The position numbers and the translations under genes are program-made. Below, piece after piece: positions 50,661-61,725 of a stretch of 64,000 bases of DNA; within the stretch, counting starts at the first letter, position 1; every line of letters begins with the position of its first letter. Origin of the DNA: Sipunculus nudus (Eukaryota > Annelida > Sipuncula > Golfingiida > Sipunculidae); contig CM049316.1 of assembly GCA_026874595.1 (NCBI GenBank), positions 4,788,339 through 4,852,338 of the forward strand, read 5' to 3'. Under the pieces are notes generated by a model, which was given only the letters and a program-made list of their open reading frames with translations, did no database searches and was not told where the DNA came from.

Positions 50661-51717
50661 GTGTGAGTCAGCTATTTTTTTTTATTCCTGTATGTCATTC
50701 ATTTGTTTAAGTGTCCCACCATGAGCTAATCGGTGAAGGATTTGGTGGACCATGACACATTTTCTGTATAGCTGTGTATTGAGTTAAGTTTGATCATGAT
50801 CCTGGTGAAGGCTGTGTGGTCTCTGACTGCTCTCTTTTACTGGATACTTTTTACAACACTGATCAGTTTCAAGCCATCTGCCATGGCAATAAGAATAACC
50901 TTACGATAATTTTAACAACAATCATCAAAGTCAGTCCAACACACGTATTAATTAATTAATATTACATTCCTGAACATAAGCTGAAGGCTGCCTGACTGAT
51001 GAAAAATTCAATTCCAGGGATATCCCAGGAGATCTGCTTTCAGGATCTCTCTGGGTACAGGTAGAGATGGATACTCACAGATTCAATCTTTTAAGTTTTA
51101 ATGCTAAGAGCATTTGATCAGTATGAGACTGAGAGAAGCACAATCATCCACTTTCAATTAATAAGGCAATTTATTTATATTTGATTAATATGACAACAAT
51201 GTATTAATAATAAGCTGTTCTCTCTACCACTGCTTACATGGTTCCCTCACTATTCATTTATCCCATTGTTTCATTAGAGTTGCCATGGAAACCTGTGGCC
51301 CAGCATCCCGTTGGGATGATGATTTGTCTGGTACAAGTGTACTTGATATGACCACTGTTTACCTTTGTTCTGACAAGCACCATTTATTTACCTCATACCA
51401 TTTACTCTCAATACTGAAAGTCATTTGACTATAGTGATACTAAAACATTTGAACTGGCGATAATTAGGAGAACTTCTGGTTAATTTAGTTATTGCTGTAT
51501 TTAGCTTTATCACTCACACTGATTATAGTCTTATTGATATGAATTTCTGATCACTTTGTTATCACAGGATGCGCCCCATACATAATACTAATTTATGTGA
51601 AATCTTCATGCATGTCATTTCAAAGTCTTTTTTTATAAAATACCCATTTCAATCTCCATTATAACCATCATCATAACAATAATTTTTTTTAATCCTCATT
51701 GTGATCCTCATCTTTGG
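50661..51717. other. Intron sequence without recognisable features
   Basis: AT-rich intron sequence; no exon or element was recognised. Confidence 0.5.
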
Positions 51718-51725
51718 CTAAGCAC

Positions 51726-52668
51726 TAGGGCTGCATGGTATTATCCATATATCACGATATGGTGAATTGCATATTCCGTATTGCGATACGGTTTTCAATA
51801 ATGATATTTTTTTTATATATTGCTAATTGTGTCTAAAACTGATTTTCTGGTAGTAAAAATAATGTTAACATCTTAATTAAACATCTTAAAGGGCCTGGAT
51901 TAAAGACAGGCTTAAATTTTAAGTCACTACCATGTCTTTAGTGTTTAGCAGGAAATGTTCAGGTAGGCCTGATATAGCATAGATCAAAGGTCTGTCAAAA
52001 GAAATTTGTATGTCTTCTCAATAACTTATTGGTATACAAGAAATATTTCCATACAGCAGACAGAAGGTCTGAACATGGTCATACTCAATAATAATTAATC
52101 ATTTATTAACATTCTCTCTTTAAATATTATAATAACTTCAGGCAGATAATTGTAGAGTTGACAGTATTACTGTTTAGGAACGCCATCTTAAAAACAACCT
52201 TTGATCCTTCCTGTGTTAAAACCACAATCCAGAATTCCCTAATGGCAAAGTTATTTGCACATGTAAGGCCTAAAGAAAACTTTGATTTTAAAATGTTTCT
52301 TTGAGTTCTGTCAACAACTGGTAAGTACCTTACCAAGTACCATAGTAAGTAATATTGATAACATATAGTATTTAAAAAATAATGACCTGCATAAACCTTT
52401 ATTGTGTCCTTATATTTAACATGATAAAAAATTTACAATAATTATAATATTTATAACTGATATGTGTAATAATATAATATAATATAATATAATATAATAT
52501 AATATAATATAATATAATATAATATAATATAATATAATATAAGATAATATAATATAATATAGAAAATCTAATTTCCTGTAAATTATATACAATGAAAATA
52601 TTGCAATACCTATCGCCACATACCGCATTATATTGCAATACAAAATTTGTAGGCGATACCCAGCGCTA
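51726..52668. mobile_element. hAT-type MITE, 943 bp, with near-perfect 8-bp target duplication
   Basis: Starts TAGGGCTGCATGGTATTATC and ends GATACCCAGCGCTA, inverted ends with a few mismatches. Flanks are CTAAGCAC (51718-51725) and CTTAGCAC (52669-52676), eight bases with one difference, as expected for an older hAT insertion. TATCACGATAT- and TATTGCGATACGG-like motifs lie near the left end and similar ones near the right. No transposase is encoded. An AATAT microsatellite has grown inside it. Confidence 0.8.
52468..52560. repeat. AATAT pentanucleotide microsatellite inside the MITE
   Basis: About 18 units of AATAT with one G interruption (AAGATAATAT near 52541). Open frames of repeated YIILY across it are artefacts of the repeat. 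Confidence 0.95.
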
Positions 52669-52676
52669 CTTAGCAC

Positions 52677-53957
52677 ATATAACATTTTAAATATATCACA
52701 TTAAGCAATGACAAGACTGTAAAGCTTAGTGAAAATTTCTCCTTATTTTCCTACTTTTTCATAATCATCATCTTTTATTATCAACATCATCATCATAACC
52801 ATAGCAGATCATTTTACCATATCTGGAATCAAGCCACATTATGATGTGTCTTGAATGTTTATTAAAATATTTATAGTAGCTTTCTGATGTCAAACAATGA
52901 AGTTTAATGCACTAAGATTCATATTCTTCTATGAATACTACTTGACAACTCAGAGGGTTCCTAATCCTTGTTGTTTCTTCATAATCATAAGACAAGCAGA
53001 TTTTATAGTTGGTTGCCTCGATCTGGCAAGTTTTATTACAGCCTCAGAATCATCCAAAACCAAGCACCACTAGACCTACAGAGACTGGGGATTTCAAAAT
53101 TCAAATGGGAGAGAATGGCTGAGAACTGATAAGCTGATAATTGACTAAATGATTTAAGTATCCAGGTAGCCCCACAACATCAGATGGTCAGTATGCTCAG
53201 TGTTGATTCTGATGTTATGGGAATCACCTGTTCCAGATTCACAGCTAAAGGATAACAGGAAGAGGGAACAGGAAATCCCATCAAGGACGAGGATGTTAAC
53301 CAGGTGAGAGCAGCCAACTTCACAGAGCCACCACTCCTTTATCTGGTTTACCTGGGGAAGTCAGGAGTAAGCTATACAACCCTGACAACAGCCACACTGA
53401 GGAGGCCCCCATGCTTTCTGTAAACAGATGCTCTTACAAAACCCATTAACCCAATGTCACATGACTATATGATCCTGTGACTACCAACAAGCATGTGACA
53501 GAAAGATTCTGCATCAGTGGGCTACTAAAAATATTCAGAAGTATACTTTTATATTTTTTTTTAAATATTACTCAGTTTCTTGGGACTAAAGTATCTGACC
53601 ATAACTGAAATGTTATCTATTTCACACAACATGCACGCATGCCCTTGATTTAGTTCATATTATACTTTTGAGTGAAGCTAAATCCAGATGAAACCCCTAA
53701 TCATACCATTTTCTGATGTGGCATAAATGTACATATATAAATTCTGGCTCAGCCAATGTATATGACATCAGCATTCTCTTGACCAGTCAACATTTAATCC
53801 ATAGTCTCTATTAAAGCTGGAATCAAGCCATGTCATGATGTTTATTAAATCTGGTTCAGACTATGTACTACTAGATATGAGTAATTTTTTATTGTCAATG
53901 TTAAATCCAGATTGCAATTTGCCTTGTGAAATGGATAATAAATAAGTTCACACTCAC
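52677..53957. other. Intron sequence without recognisable features
   Basis: Right end of the 23.6-kb PEDS1 intron up to the donor at 53957. No further element was recognised. Confidence 0.5.
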
Positions 53958-54049
53958 CTTGCCAAAAATTGGTATATCTACAGAGCCCCATGTATCAGCG
54001 GCCCAGTGGACTAGACCACTAAAGAAGTCTGCCACCACGATGCCAAACA
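53958..54049 (-). CDS. PEDS1: Plasmanylethanolamine desaturase, exon with the first histidine motif
   Basis: A 92-base exon between acceptor ATTTTTCAG and donor GTGAGT. Its first two bases complete a leucine codon split with the exon at 57735-57854, then 30 codons follow: [20 protein letters not shown] and [10 protein letters not shown]. The [12 protein letters not shown] block is the family's first histidine motif, placed at the end of a hydrophobic membrane segment. The frame runs on without a break into AFIRPFREHH of the next exon, across the 23.6-kb intron. Confidence 0.97.
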
Positions 54050-54388
54050 CTGAAAAATAAGAACATGTTTTTCAGGTATCTATTTATAAATAAGCTTGCT
54101 AAGCTGAGATTCTATCTTCAACAGTGGACAAAATTCACATTCATAGTTACAGATCTCAGATATATATACACAAGTATCCTGCTTTTGTAGTGTAGAAAAA
54201 TATCTTAAAAAATTTTCCTGACCTGGCTGGTGAGGTATGTCCACTTTTATTATGCTCTCTAGTTAAAAAGTGATATGTATTTTAACTGACACAGTGGTTT
54301 TTTGATACAATCTAGTAAGTGTTAAGAGCTGTTAACTCACTATATAACATGAATGAGGTTACAGACTCTGAGAAAATCCACCAAATCA

Positions 54389-56642
54389 AACTAGAATACG
54401 GGTAGTCGACAAGTGACTACGTGTATCCGCCGAAATCAGAGTGGAACGGGTAAAGTGAGGCACGGATTGAGTGGCAAGGGAAAACAAGAGTGAGGTGTGT
54501 TGCATATTAGCATGGATGTCTGCAGCCAAAATGTATATGTAGGTTGCGCCACCTACCACAAATGCAGAAAGGTGTCACATAAATGTAGGTGGCGCCACCT
54601 GTCATAAAATCAGGAAAGCTGTCCAGGATGTATAAACCTGCAAAATTTTAGGTAGTTATGTCAAACCACTACATACATATAAGTAATTTTATCCCACGGC
54701 AGACAAACAGACGGACGTTGTGCAAAAATAGTAACAAGAGGCGCCACCAGTTTTGCATATGATGAAGAGCTATGTGAGATCTATACACATGCAAAATTTT
54801 GGCCAAATCGGTCACAAGGTTCCCGAGATATGAGCTTGGATGTCTGCAGTGTAAACGTGAATGTAGGTGGCGCCACCTGTCACAAAATCGAGAAAGCTAT
54901 CCAGGATGTATAAACCTGCAAAATTTTAGGTGGATATGTGTAAACCACTGCCGAGATATGAGTGATTTTATCCCAGGGCAGACTAACAGATGGACGCTGT
55001 GCAAAAATGGTTGCAGGTGGCGCCACCATTTTTAGTGTATGTTATAAAGCTATCAAAGGGCTACATTTGTATAAAATTTTTAGCCTGATCAGTCAAACGG
55101 TTCCCGAGATATGAGCTTGGATGTCTGCAGCGTAAATGTGAATGTAGGTGGCGCCACCTGTCACAAAATCAAACTAGAATATCAGCAGTAGCTGACAAAA
55201 GCCCTCAGCCAAAAGAACAGTGTTTAGAGGTGGTAATAGTAACAAGTACTAAATATCTGTTCTCACATGGATGTATATCTGTACATGTCTCAGTTATAAA
55301 TTTAAAATGGAGAGGTATGTACCATGATTTATAACAACTCACCAAATGCTTCCTGAAAAATAAGCTTCTAAGTTTTATTTTATTATAAGCTCTGTGACCT
55401 TGAAAAGTAGGTCAAGGTCACCCTTCTTGGAACTTGATCGAGATTTTGTCAATATACATCTTCACCAAAGAAATAAAATTCCTTTTGTGAATCCTTTTAG
55501 AGATATCCCTCTTACAAGGCCAAAGTTGAAAAATCCAAGAAAAATTCATTAAAAATCAGAAATTGCAGGTGGCGCCCCAAAACTTGTGCAGCAGTTGAAG
55601 ACCATCAGTCCCTATGATCATAGTAAGTACTGTGAAAATCCAGCCAATGGTTCCTGAGAAATAAGCTTCTAAATGTTTTTTCTATAATCAGCTCTAAAAC
55701 GTAAAAAAATAGGTCAAGGTCACCCATCTTCAAACTTGACCGAGATTTTGTCAATATACATCTTCACCGAAAAAATAAAATTCCTACGGTGAATCCTTTT
55801 AGAGATATTCCACTCACAAGCCCAAAGTTAAAAAATCCGATAAAAATTCATTAAAAATCAGAAATTGTAGGTGGCACCACCAAACTTGTGTAGCAGGTAC
55901 AGACTATCAGTCCCAATAATCATAGTAAGTTTTGTAAAAATCCACCAAATGGTTCCTGAGTAATAAGCATCTAAGTGTTTTTCTAAAATCAGCTCTAAAA
56001 TTTAGAAAAATAGGTCAAGGTCACCCATCTTCGAACTTGACTGAGATTTTGTCGATATACATCTTTACCGAGGAAATAAAATTCTGACGGTGAATCCTTT
56101 TCAAGATATCCCACTCACAAGGTAAAAGTTAATGGTCGGATGGACAAAGGGACAGCTTGGGTGACGACAATAGCCCATCAGCCTGAGGGCTGAAAAGCTA
56201 TCCAGGATGTATAAGCATGCCCAATTTCAGGTGGATAAGTCCAACCAATGCAGAGATATGAGTGATTTTATCCCAAGGCAGATGAACAGATGGACACAGT
56301 TAAAAAATGTTTGCAGGTGGCGCCACCATTTTAGTGTATGTTATAAAGCTATCCAAGGGCTACATTTGTGTAAAATTTTTAGCCTGATCGGTCAAACAGT
56401 TCCCGAGATATGTGGGTTTACTTGTGGAAACAGACGCACAAATGGACGCAGAGCGCAGAGGAAAGGTCAGAGGTCAAAACAAAATCGGGGCGCAGCAGTT
56501 CACATGTGACCCGAACATAATCCCGGGTTTCGTAAAATTCCCCCCAGCAGTTACGGAGGAGTTCTCCAGACACCTACGCTGCCGCCGCGGCGTCCGACTG
56601 AAAACATAGTATCCGCAAAACTCTGTTTTGGCTGATACAATT
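54389..56642. mobile_element. Helitron-like family 1 element, interrupted by family 2
   Basis: Starts AACTAGAATACGGGTAGTCG with the same 5' hairpin region as 37674-39388. It contains the same core blocks with GGTGGCGCCACC palindromes and ends with the same tail and hairpin, finishing GATACAATTA. It is split in two: 54389-55171 and 56192-56642. Joining the parts restores the AAAATCA-GAAAAGCTATCC sequence found uninterrupted in the 37.7-kb copy. It lies in the 3.7-kb PEDS1 intron between the exons at 53958 and 57735. Confidence 0.8.
55172..56191. mobile_element. Helitron-like family 2 element nested in family 1
   Basis: Begins AACTAGAATATCAGCAGTAG, sharing its first ten bases with the family 1 start. 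It has a small 5' hairpin CAGC-AGTA-GCTG followed by AGCCCTCAG. It ends in the hairpin AGCCC-A-TCAG-C-CTGA-GGGCT, whose right arm inverts AGCCCTCAG. The core holds three tandem units of about 301-302 bp (the GTCAAGGTCACC motif at 55411, 55713 and 56014). The insertion is precise and no target-site duplication is seen. There is no coding sequence. Confidence 0.8.
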
Positions 56643-56949
56643 AGCTTTGGAATGAATGGGGTCTAACAAGTTACACAGTTCAACAACGTTAACAATACCT
56701 CCCCTACTGCACTGGTCTAAGTTTACAGACCCCTAAACATCAACTTTATAACTAGATTCACTCACACGCACAAAACTTCTAAATATGTAATTACACTTAG
56801 TAGCAAAATAAGAGTCATAAACTTATATATACTAATCACAGGGACAAAGAGGTAAATTTCTGGTAGTAAGGTAATGAAATATTAAACAAACATATATTAA
56901 CTACAATACTTTTGTTTTTGCAAGTGCAAACAATATACAGTCACTGTTT

Positions 56950-57490
56950 TTTAAACCTCTGGAAGATTATGGCACTAAAAACTGGTGTGTCAAATTTTAA
57001 GAAAAAAATCTTCAGTATTTTTAAAGTTATGGGGGTGACAATAATCCTATAATTGCGCAAACTTGACCTTGAAGATCATGGTTAAGTCACCAGTACCCAA
57101 ATTCTTTTGAGAACTTGGTGGAAACAAGTTGAATCTTAGGGGAAAATATGCAATACTTCATTAGTTTTCACGATTAAAAGACAACTTAAAGACAATGAAC
57201 TACAATTCAGCTTATTTGACCTTGAAGATCCTGCTCAAGGTCTCCAGTTTTCATATTTGTCCAAGCACTTGGTTGTAACAAGTTGTGTGCAAAATTTGAG
57301 GACAAAATATGCAATGCTTCAAAAGTTATGGGGTTCACAAACATTTTCTGTTTTGGCAGATTTGACCTTAATCTTCAAGGTCAAGGTCACTGATTTTCCA
57401 TCTCCTCCAAGATTTTGGTAGAAACAATATGTGTTTCAAATTTCAGGAAATAATATGCAGCCCTTCAAAAGTTATGATTTTTATCGCTTT
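56950..57490. repeat. Degenerate tandem repeat of about 150 bp, three copies
   Basis: TTGACCTTGAAGATC-like starts at about 57063, 57216 and 57361. Each is followed by an AATATGCA(A/G)...TTCAAAAGTTATG block. The copies are strongly diverged. It may be a third core of the Helitron-like kind, but no ends were found. Confidence 0.6.
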
Positions 57491-57555
57491 CACAACATAT
57501 CCTACAGATAACTGGCTATGATGGCACTGAAAACATGGTCTGGATCAGGGGATGT

Positions 57556-57571
57556 GGGGGGGGGGGGGGGG
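57556..57571 (+). repeat. Poly-G tract, 16 G
   Basis: Uninterrupted G run followed by GAGAGATATA-type sequence, in a PEDS1 intron. Confidence 0.95.
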
Positions 57572-57734
57572 AGAGATATAATTAACAGGAGAAATATTAT
57601 TGAGTGTTGAAGATTAGGGTGCACAAAAATCTAAAATAAAATATGCATTAAGTCTGGAGAGTGTCATAATGACAGAGAAGGACAATCCCTGATCTGGTTA
57701 TAATCTAGCTCTAGGTACATTAAGACATACTTAC

Positions 57735-57854
57735 ATGCACAAAGGACTACAAGATGCAAGTTGGCTGGCTGGAAGTGGATGCATAGCTGGACGAAATTGA
57801 ACACCATTAGCAAAACTGCTAACGATAAACAGATAATCTCTTGTATTCGTTTAC
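57735..57854 (-). CDS. PEDS1: Plasmanylethanolamine desaturase, most 5' coding exon seen
   Basis: A 120-base exon between acceptor TAATTTCAG and donor GTAAGT. It starts with two bases (GT) of a codon begun in the missing upstream exon, then encodes KRIQEIICLSLAVLLMVFNF followed by VQLCIHFQPANLHLVVLCA. The final T begins the leucine codon completed at 54049. GKRIQE followed by a hydrophobic helix is the usual N-terminal region of the Kua family, and a second hydrophobic segment starts at LHLVVLCA. With the other three exons this gives about 230 residues of an expected 270. The first coding exon was not found between here and 64000 and probably lies outside the window. Confidence 0.93.
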
Positions 57855-58644
57855 CTGAAATTAGAAGAAAACACATATTAATTGACTGCCATGAATATAT
57901 ATTTATGACCCACTACAGGCCTGCAATGTTATCCTAATACAATCAGTTTAAAATCAATGGATCTTTGATAACATGTCCATGGATAACATACCATGCAAAA
58001 CATTTTTATTGGAAAAAAAATAATACCAACACAGGATACAACAGTCAAACAGAAATATCAAGAGAATGTAAAGCATACAGTACTAGTAATATGTGATGAC
58101 CAACCATGCAACACAACTATTCATTCATATTATTATAGTACCAACAAGGGGTCCAAGGGTCATGTTGGTCAGCTGTATTTTGGAAAATTTTAGCATATGC
58201 AAAATATACTTGAAAAGTTGAGAGGAAATGGCACTGCTAACTGGTGATAATCAAATATTAAATATATTCGCTGAACAATTACTGTACACTTTTATAGACT
58301 GTATATCAAAGTTGCAGGAGTCTCTCATGATCAAATATTTCTAGAAGTATCATTATCTTAGCTATGTGATAGTAATATGTGCATAAAATAACCATGGGAA
58401 TGTATAAACACAATGTATAATAATACACATTTAATTTATCAACTGAAATAAAATGCTTTAAAAAAATTAAACATTTCCTTTTTCAAATGAACATAAACTA
58501 AATCTGATAAATATGTATTGTACTGTGTAATATTAAAATTGTGGCCTGAAACAATTTAATAATGTCTGAACAATTGAGTGGAAACAGCTTTACAATTAAT
58601 GAAATAAATTTCAAACAATAACAAATTTTGCTCTACACTTGGTT
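57855..58644. other. Probable first-intron sequence
   Basis: AT-rich sequence upstream of the PEDS1 exon; no exon or repeat was recognised. Confidence 0.5.
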
Positions 58645-58662
58645 GGGGGGGGGGGGGGGGGG
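58645..58662 (+). repeat. Poly-G tract, 18 G
   Basis: The longest of four G runs in the window, followed by TGATATGAG. Confidence 0.95.
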
Positions 58663-59004
58663 TGATATGAGAATAACTGTACACCTGTGACCCCTGTTCC
58701 CACAGTGACCATAACTAAGCTGAGTAAAGGAAGATGCCTAGAGTAAAGCCATATCATAATATACGCGAGGCTGTGTGAACTGGGTTGGCTTGATGTGAAC
58801 AACACTTGACATGGTGTGTGAAAACTTGAATAAAAGCTACCCCTTTTCACCAATTTCTTTCACATTTCAGATTTTATTAGCTAAACATATTATCTTTCCA
58901 TTATGTGAAAATAAAAGTGAATTTATAACAGGAAAAAAATGTAACATAGTCAAAGTTGGGCAAAATCTAAGGTTATGATTTTACATTTATGCTAATACCT
59001 TAAA

Positions 59005-59803
59005 AATTTATACACATGCAAAATTATGAGCTTGGATGTCTGCAGCTTTAATGTGAATGGAGGTGGTGCCACCTGTCATAAAATCAAGAAAGCTGTCCAG
59101 GATGTATAAACCTGCAAAATTTCAGGTAAATAAGTCAAACCAGTGCCAAGATATGAGTGATTTTATCCCAAGTCAGATGAACAGATGGACCTGGTGCAAA
59201 AATGGTTGCAGGTGGCGCCACCAGTTTTGCTTATGATAAAGAGCTATGTGAGATTTATACACATGCAAAATTTTGGCCCAATCAGTCAAAAGGTTCTCGA
59301 GATATGAGCTTGGATGTCTGCAGCGTTAATGTGAATGTAGGTAGCGCCACCTGTCATAAAATCAAGAAAGCTGTCCAGGATGTATGCACATGCAAAATTT
59401 CAGGTGTATAAGTCAAACCAATGCAGAGATATGAGTGATTTTTTCCCAAGGCAGATGAACAGATGGACGCTGTGCTAAAATGGTTGCAGGTGGCGCCACC
59501 GTTTTTAGTGTATGTTATAAAGCTTTCCAAGGTCAAACGGTTCCCGAGATATGTGGGTTTATGTGTGGAAACAGACACACAAATGGATGCTGGGCAGAGA
59601 GGAAAGGTGAGAGGTCAACCAAAAATGAGGGCACAGCAGTTCACATGTGACCTGATCATAATTCTGAATTTCAAAAATTCCGCCCAGTGGTTACGGAGGA
59701 GTTCTCCAGAAACCTAAGTGGCGGCAGCAGTGGTGGCAGAGACAGTGGCGGCGTCCGACTGAAAACATATTATCCGCCAAACTCTGGTTTTGGCGGATAC
59801 AAT
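59005..59803. mobile_element. Helitron-like family 1, 5'-truncated copy
   Basis: Starts inside the tandem core (TACACATGCAAAATT then ATGAGCTTGGATGTCTGCAG) and runs through two partial core units into the CpG-containing tail. The 3' hairpin is perfect here: TATCCGCCAAA (59771-59781), seven-base loop, TTTGGCGGATA (59789-59799). It ends GATACAAT. The 5' end of the family is missing. Confidence 0.8.
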
Positions 59804-60289
59804 AAAGATATATGCTTGAAATAAGCTCTGTAGCTGAACAAATTAAATTCTTAAGTGAGTAAATATATTTCCTAATTTTTTACAAGTTATATCAAATATG
59901 AATAGATTAACAACAGCAGTTGGGCAGTCTTTAAGCGTAACAATTGTTTTTTTTTACTGGATAATGCAGGTTTTTCCTTAATTTCTTGAAGGACAAAGTC
60001 GCAGTGACCCCGTTTCTGGTTTGGTAGGAGAACTAATGGATATCCAACTTATTGCCAGATTTTGGATTTGTAGGTTTAAAGGGTTCAAAACATGCCCTGT
60101 TTATGGACAGATGACCTGACAGCCAAATAGAGGACAGAAATAGGACCATCACTATAGCTCAAATGACTTATAGTCAGCTGAGCCAAGAAAACTGAGCATT
60201 TCTTGTTGGGTACCAAGCATGATTTATGTAGAACAGGGAATGTGACCATGTGAATATCAGAGAAGAAGCAGAACCATAAACCAAGAAAA
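59804..60289. other. Unassigned sequence
   Basis: AT-rich sequence; no exon or element was recognised. Confidence 0.5.
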
Positions 60290-60683
60290 TATTCAGAGCA
60301 ATCATTCGAGAGCACATTCAAAGCAAACAAGTGAGGGGATACTTAGAGCATGAAACAGGAAAAACACATTCAGAGAAATAAACCAGAACATATATCAAGC
60401 AGATTCAGAGCAATGAATCTTAGAAACTTTAGAACACATTGTTCTGAACAATAAATCAAGAGCATACTTGAGACGACTTTATCAAGAGCACATTCAGAGC
60501 AATAAATCAGAGCATACCAAAAAGAATCAAAGCGTAGGCCTTCAAAACATAATCAGATCAATGATTAGAGCATTCTATATTAAATTAAGAGTATTAAAAT
60601 TAGAGCATATTCATGGAAATGGACAAGAGAAAAGTATGATTAAAACTACACATCCATGGTACATGGAGAGGAATAATCAAGCA
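60290..60683. repeat. Degenerate AGAGCA minisatellite, left part
   Basis: Loose repeats of ATTCAGAGCAATAAATCAAG and AGCATA, period roughly 25-30 bases, with many substitutions. The same pattern resumes at 61264 beyond an inserted MITE. Confidence 0.65.
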
Positions 60684-61263
60684 TAGTGGGAGTCGGTACC
60701 TTTTTCATAATCAATCATCGGTTTGAGCAAACCGATCGATGATCGATTAATAATCGGTTCGGGCAAATATATAGAAACATGCAGTTTTCTGTGAAACTGT
60801 AATTTCTTAATCCAGCCGGCATGTCTTAGTAATTCTACCTTAAGGAAAGAAGTGTTTGCCTTTTTTATATTTTCCTATTATTAGTAAAATATGCTTTTAA
60901 AAATTTCATTTTAATTATTTTTAAATAATCAAGAATTAAACCAAAATCCAGGACATCTAGTTGCTGCATAGACCCAGAGAATTTATGGAGCATTTTAATG
61001 CCATACTGCCCATATTGTGCAATGTACATCTCATTACAAAACTCCCCGCTTATTCTGCAGTTCCTTGCCAGTTCACAGAGGTTTATTACGTCCTCCGTTC
61101 TCACATCTACCATGTTATACTCAGTTACATACGGAAGTTATTTGGGGGAAACCTCATCATCATGATTATGATGTAATCGATAGTTGCCTTTGGTAATCGA
61201 GCACTTGAAAGTGGCAGCAAACCGACTGACTTTTGATAAAACTCAATGATCGGCCCACCACTA
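60684..61263. mobile_element. hAT-type MITE, 580 bp, with perfect 8-bp target duplication
   Basis: Starts TAGTGGGAGTCGGTACC and ends GATCGGCCCACCACTA, inverted ends of hAT style. It is flanked by ATCAAGCA on both sides (60676-60683 and 61264-61271). The interior has ATCGATGATCGATTAATAAT-like motifs near the left end and a related AATCGATAGTTGCC block on the right. No transposase frame is present. The insertion split a degenerate minisatellite. Confidence 0.88.
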
Positions 61264-61725
61264 ATCAAGCATATATTTAAAGCAATGAACCAATAGGATA
61301 TTAAGAGTAACAATCAGAACGTATTCAGAGAATTAAATATAACTTATACGCATATAAAGAGCAATATATTTGAGCATATGAAGAGCAAGGAATCAGAGCA
61401 TAATCAGAGTACAGGGAAATATATCCAGTAAGTGAGCTAGTATTTAAAGTAGAAGAATATGAGCATGTTCATGACCATGGATATATATGGGCATGTTAAG
61501 AGCAATAAAAGAGAGCATATTCATTATTCAGAGCAGTAAATCAATACTCAAGTATATGGCAGTAATCTAAGAGCAATAATTCAGCCAGAGCCCTGTTCAG
61601 AGCAACAAATCAATCTTTTGAGCATATTTTGAGCAGTGAATCAAAGCTTATTCAAAGCTTATTCAGAGCAATACAACAAGCAAGTATTTAGAGCAATAAA
61701 TCAAAGCACAGGAAGGGCAATGAAT
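61264..61725. repeat. Degenerate AGAGCA minisatellite, right part
   Basis: Continues the AGAGCAATAAATCA pattern interrupted by the MITE, fading out near 61725. Confidence 0.6.

Noticed and set aside
52399-52685. Open frames of repeated YIILY as proteins
   Set aside because: They are translations of the AATAT microsatellite.
54381-55185. ATCAAACTAGAATA at both 54384 and about 55169 as a 14-bp target duplication of one element
   Set aside because: The second occurrence is the start of the nested family 2 element, whose first bases match those of family 1; comparison with other copies explains both sites without a duplication.
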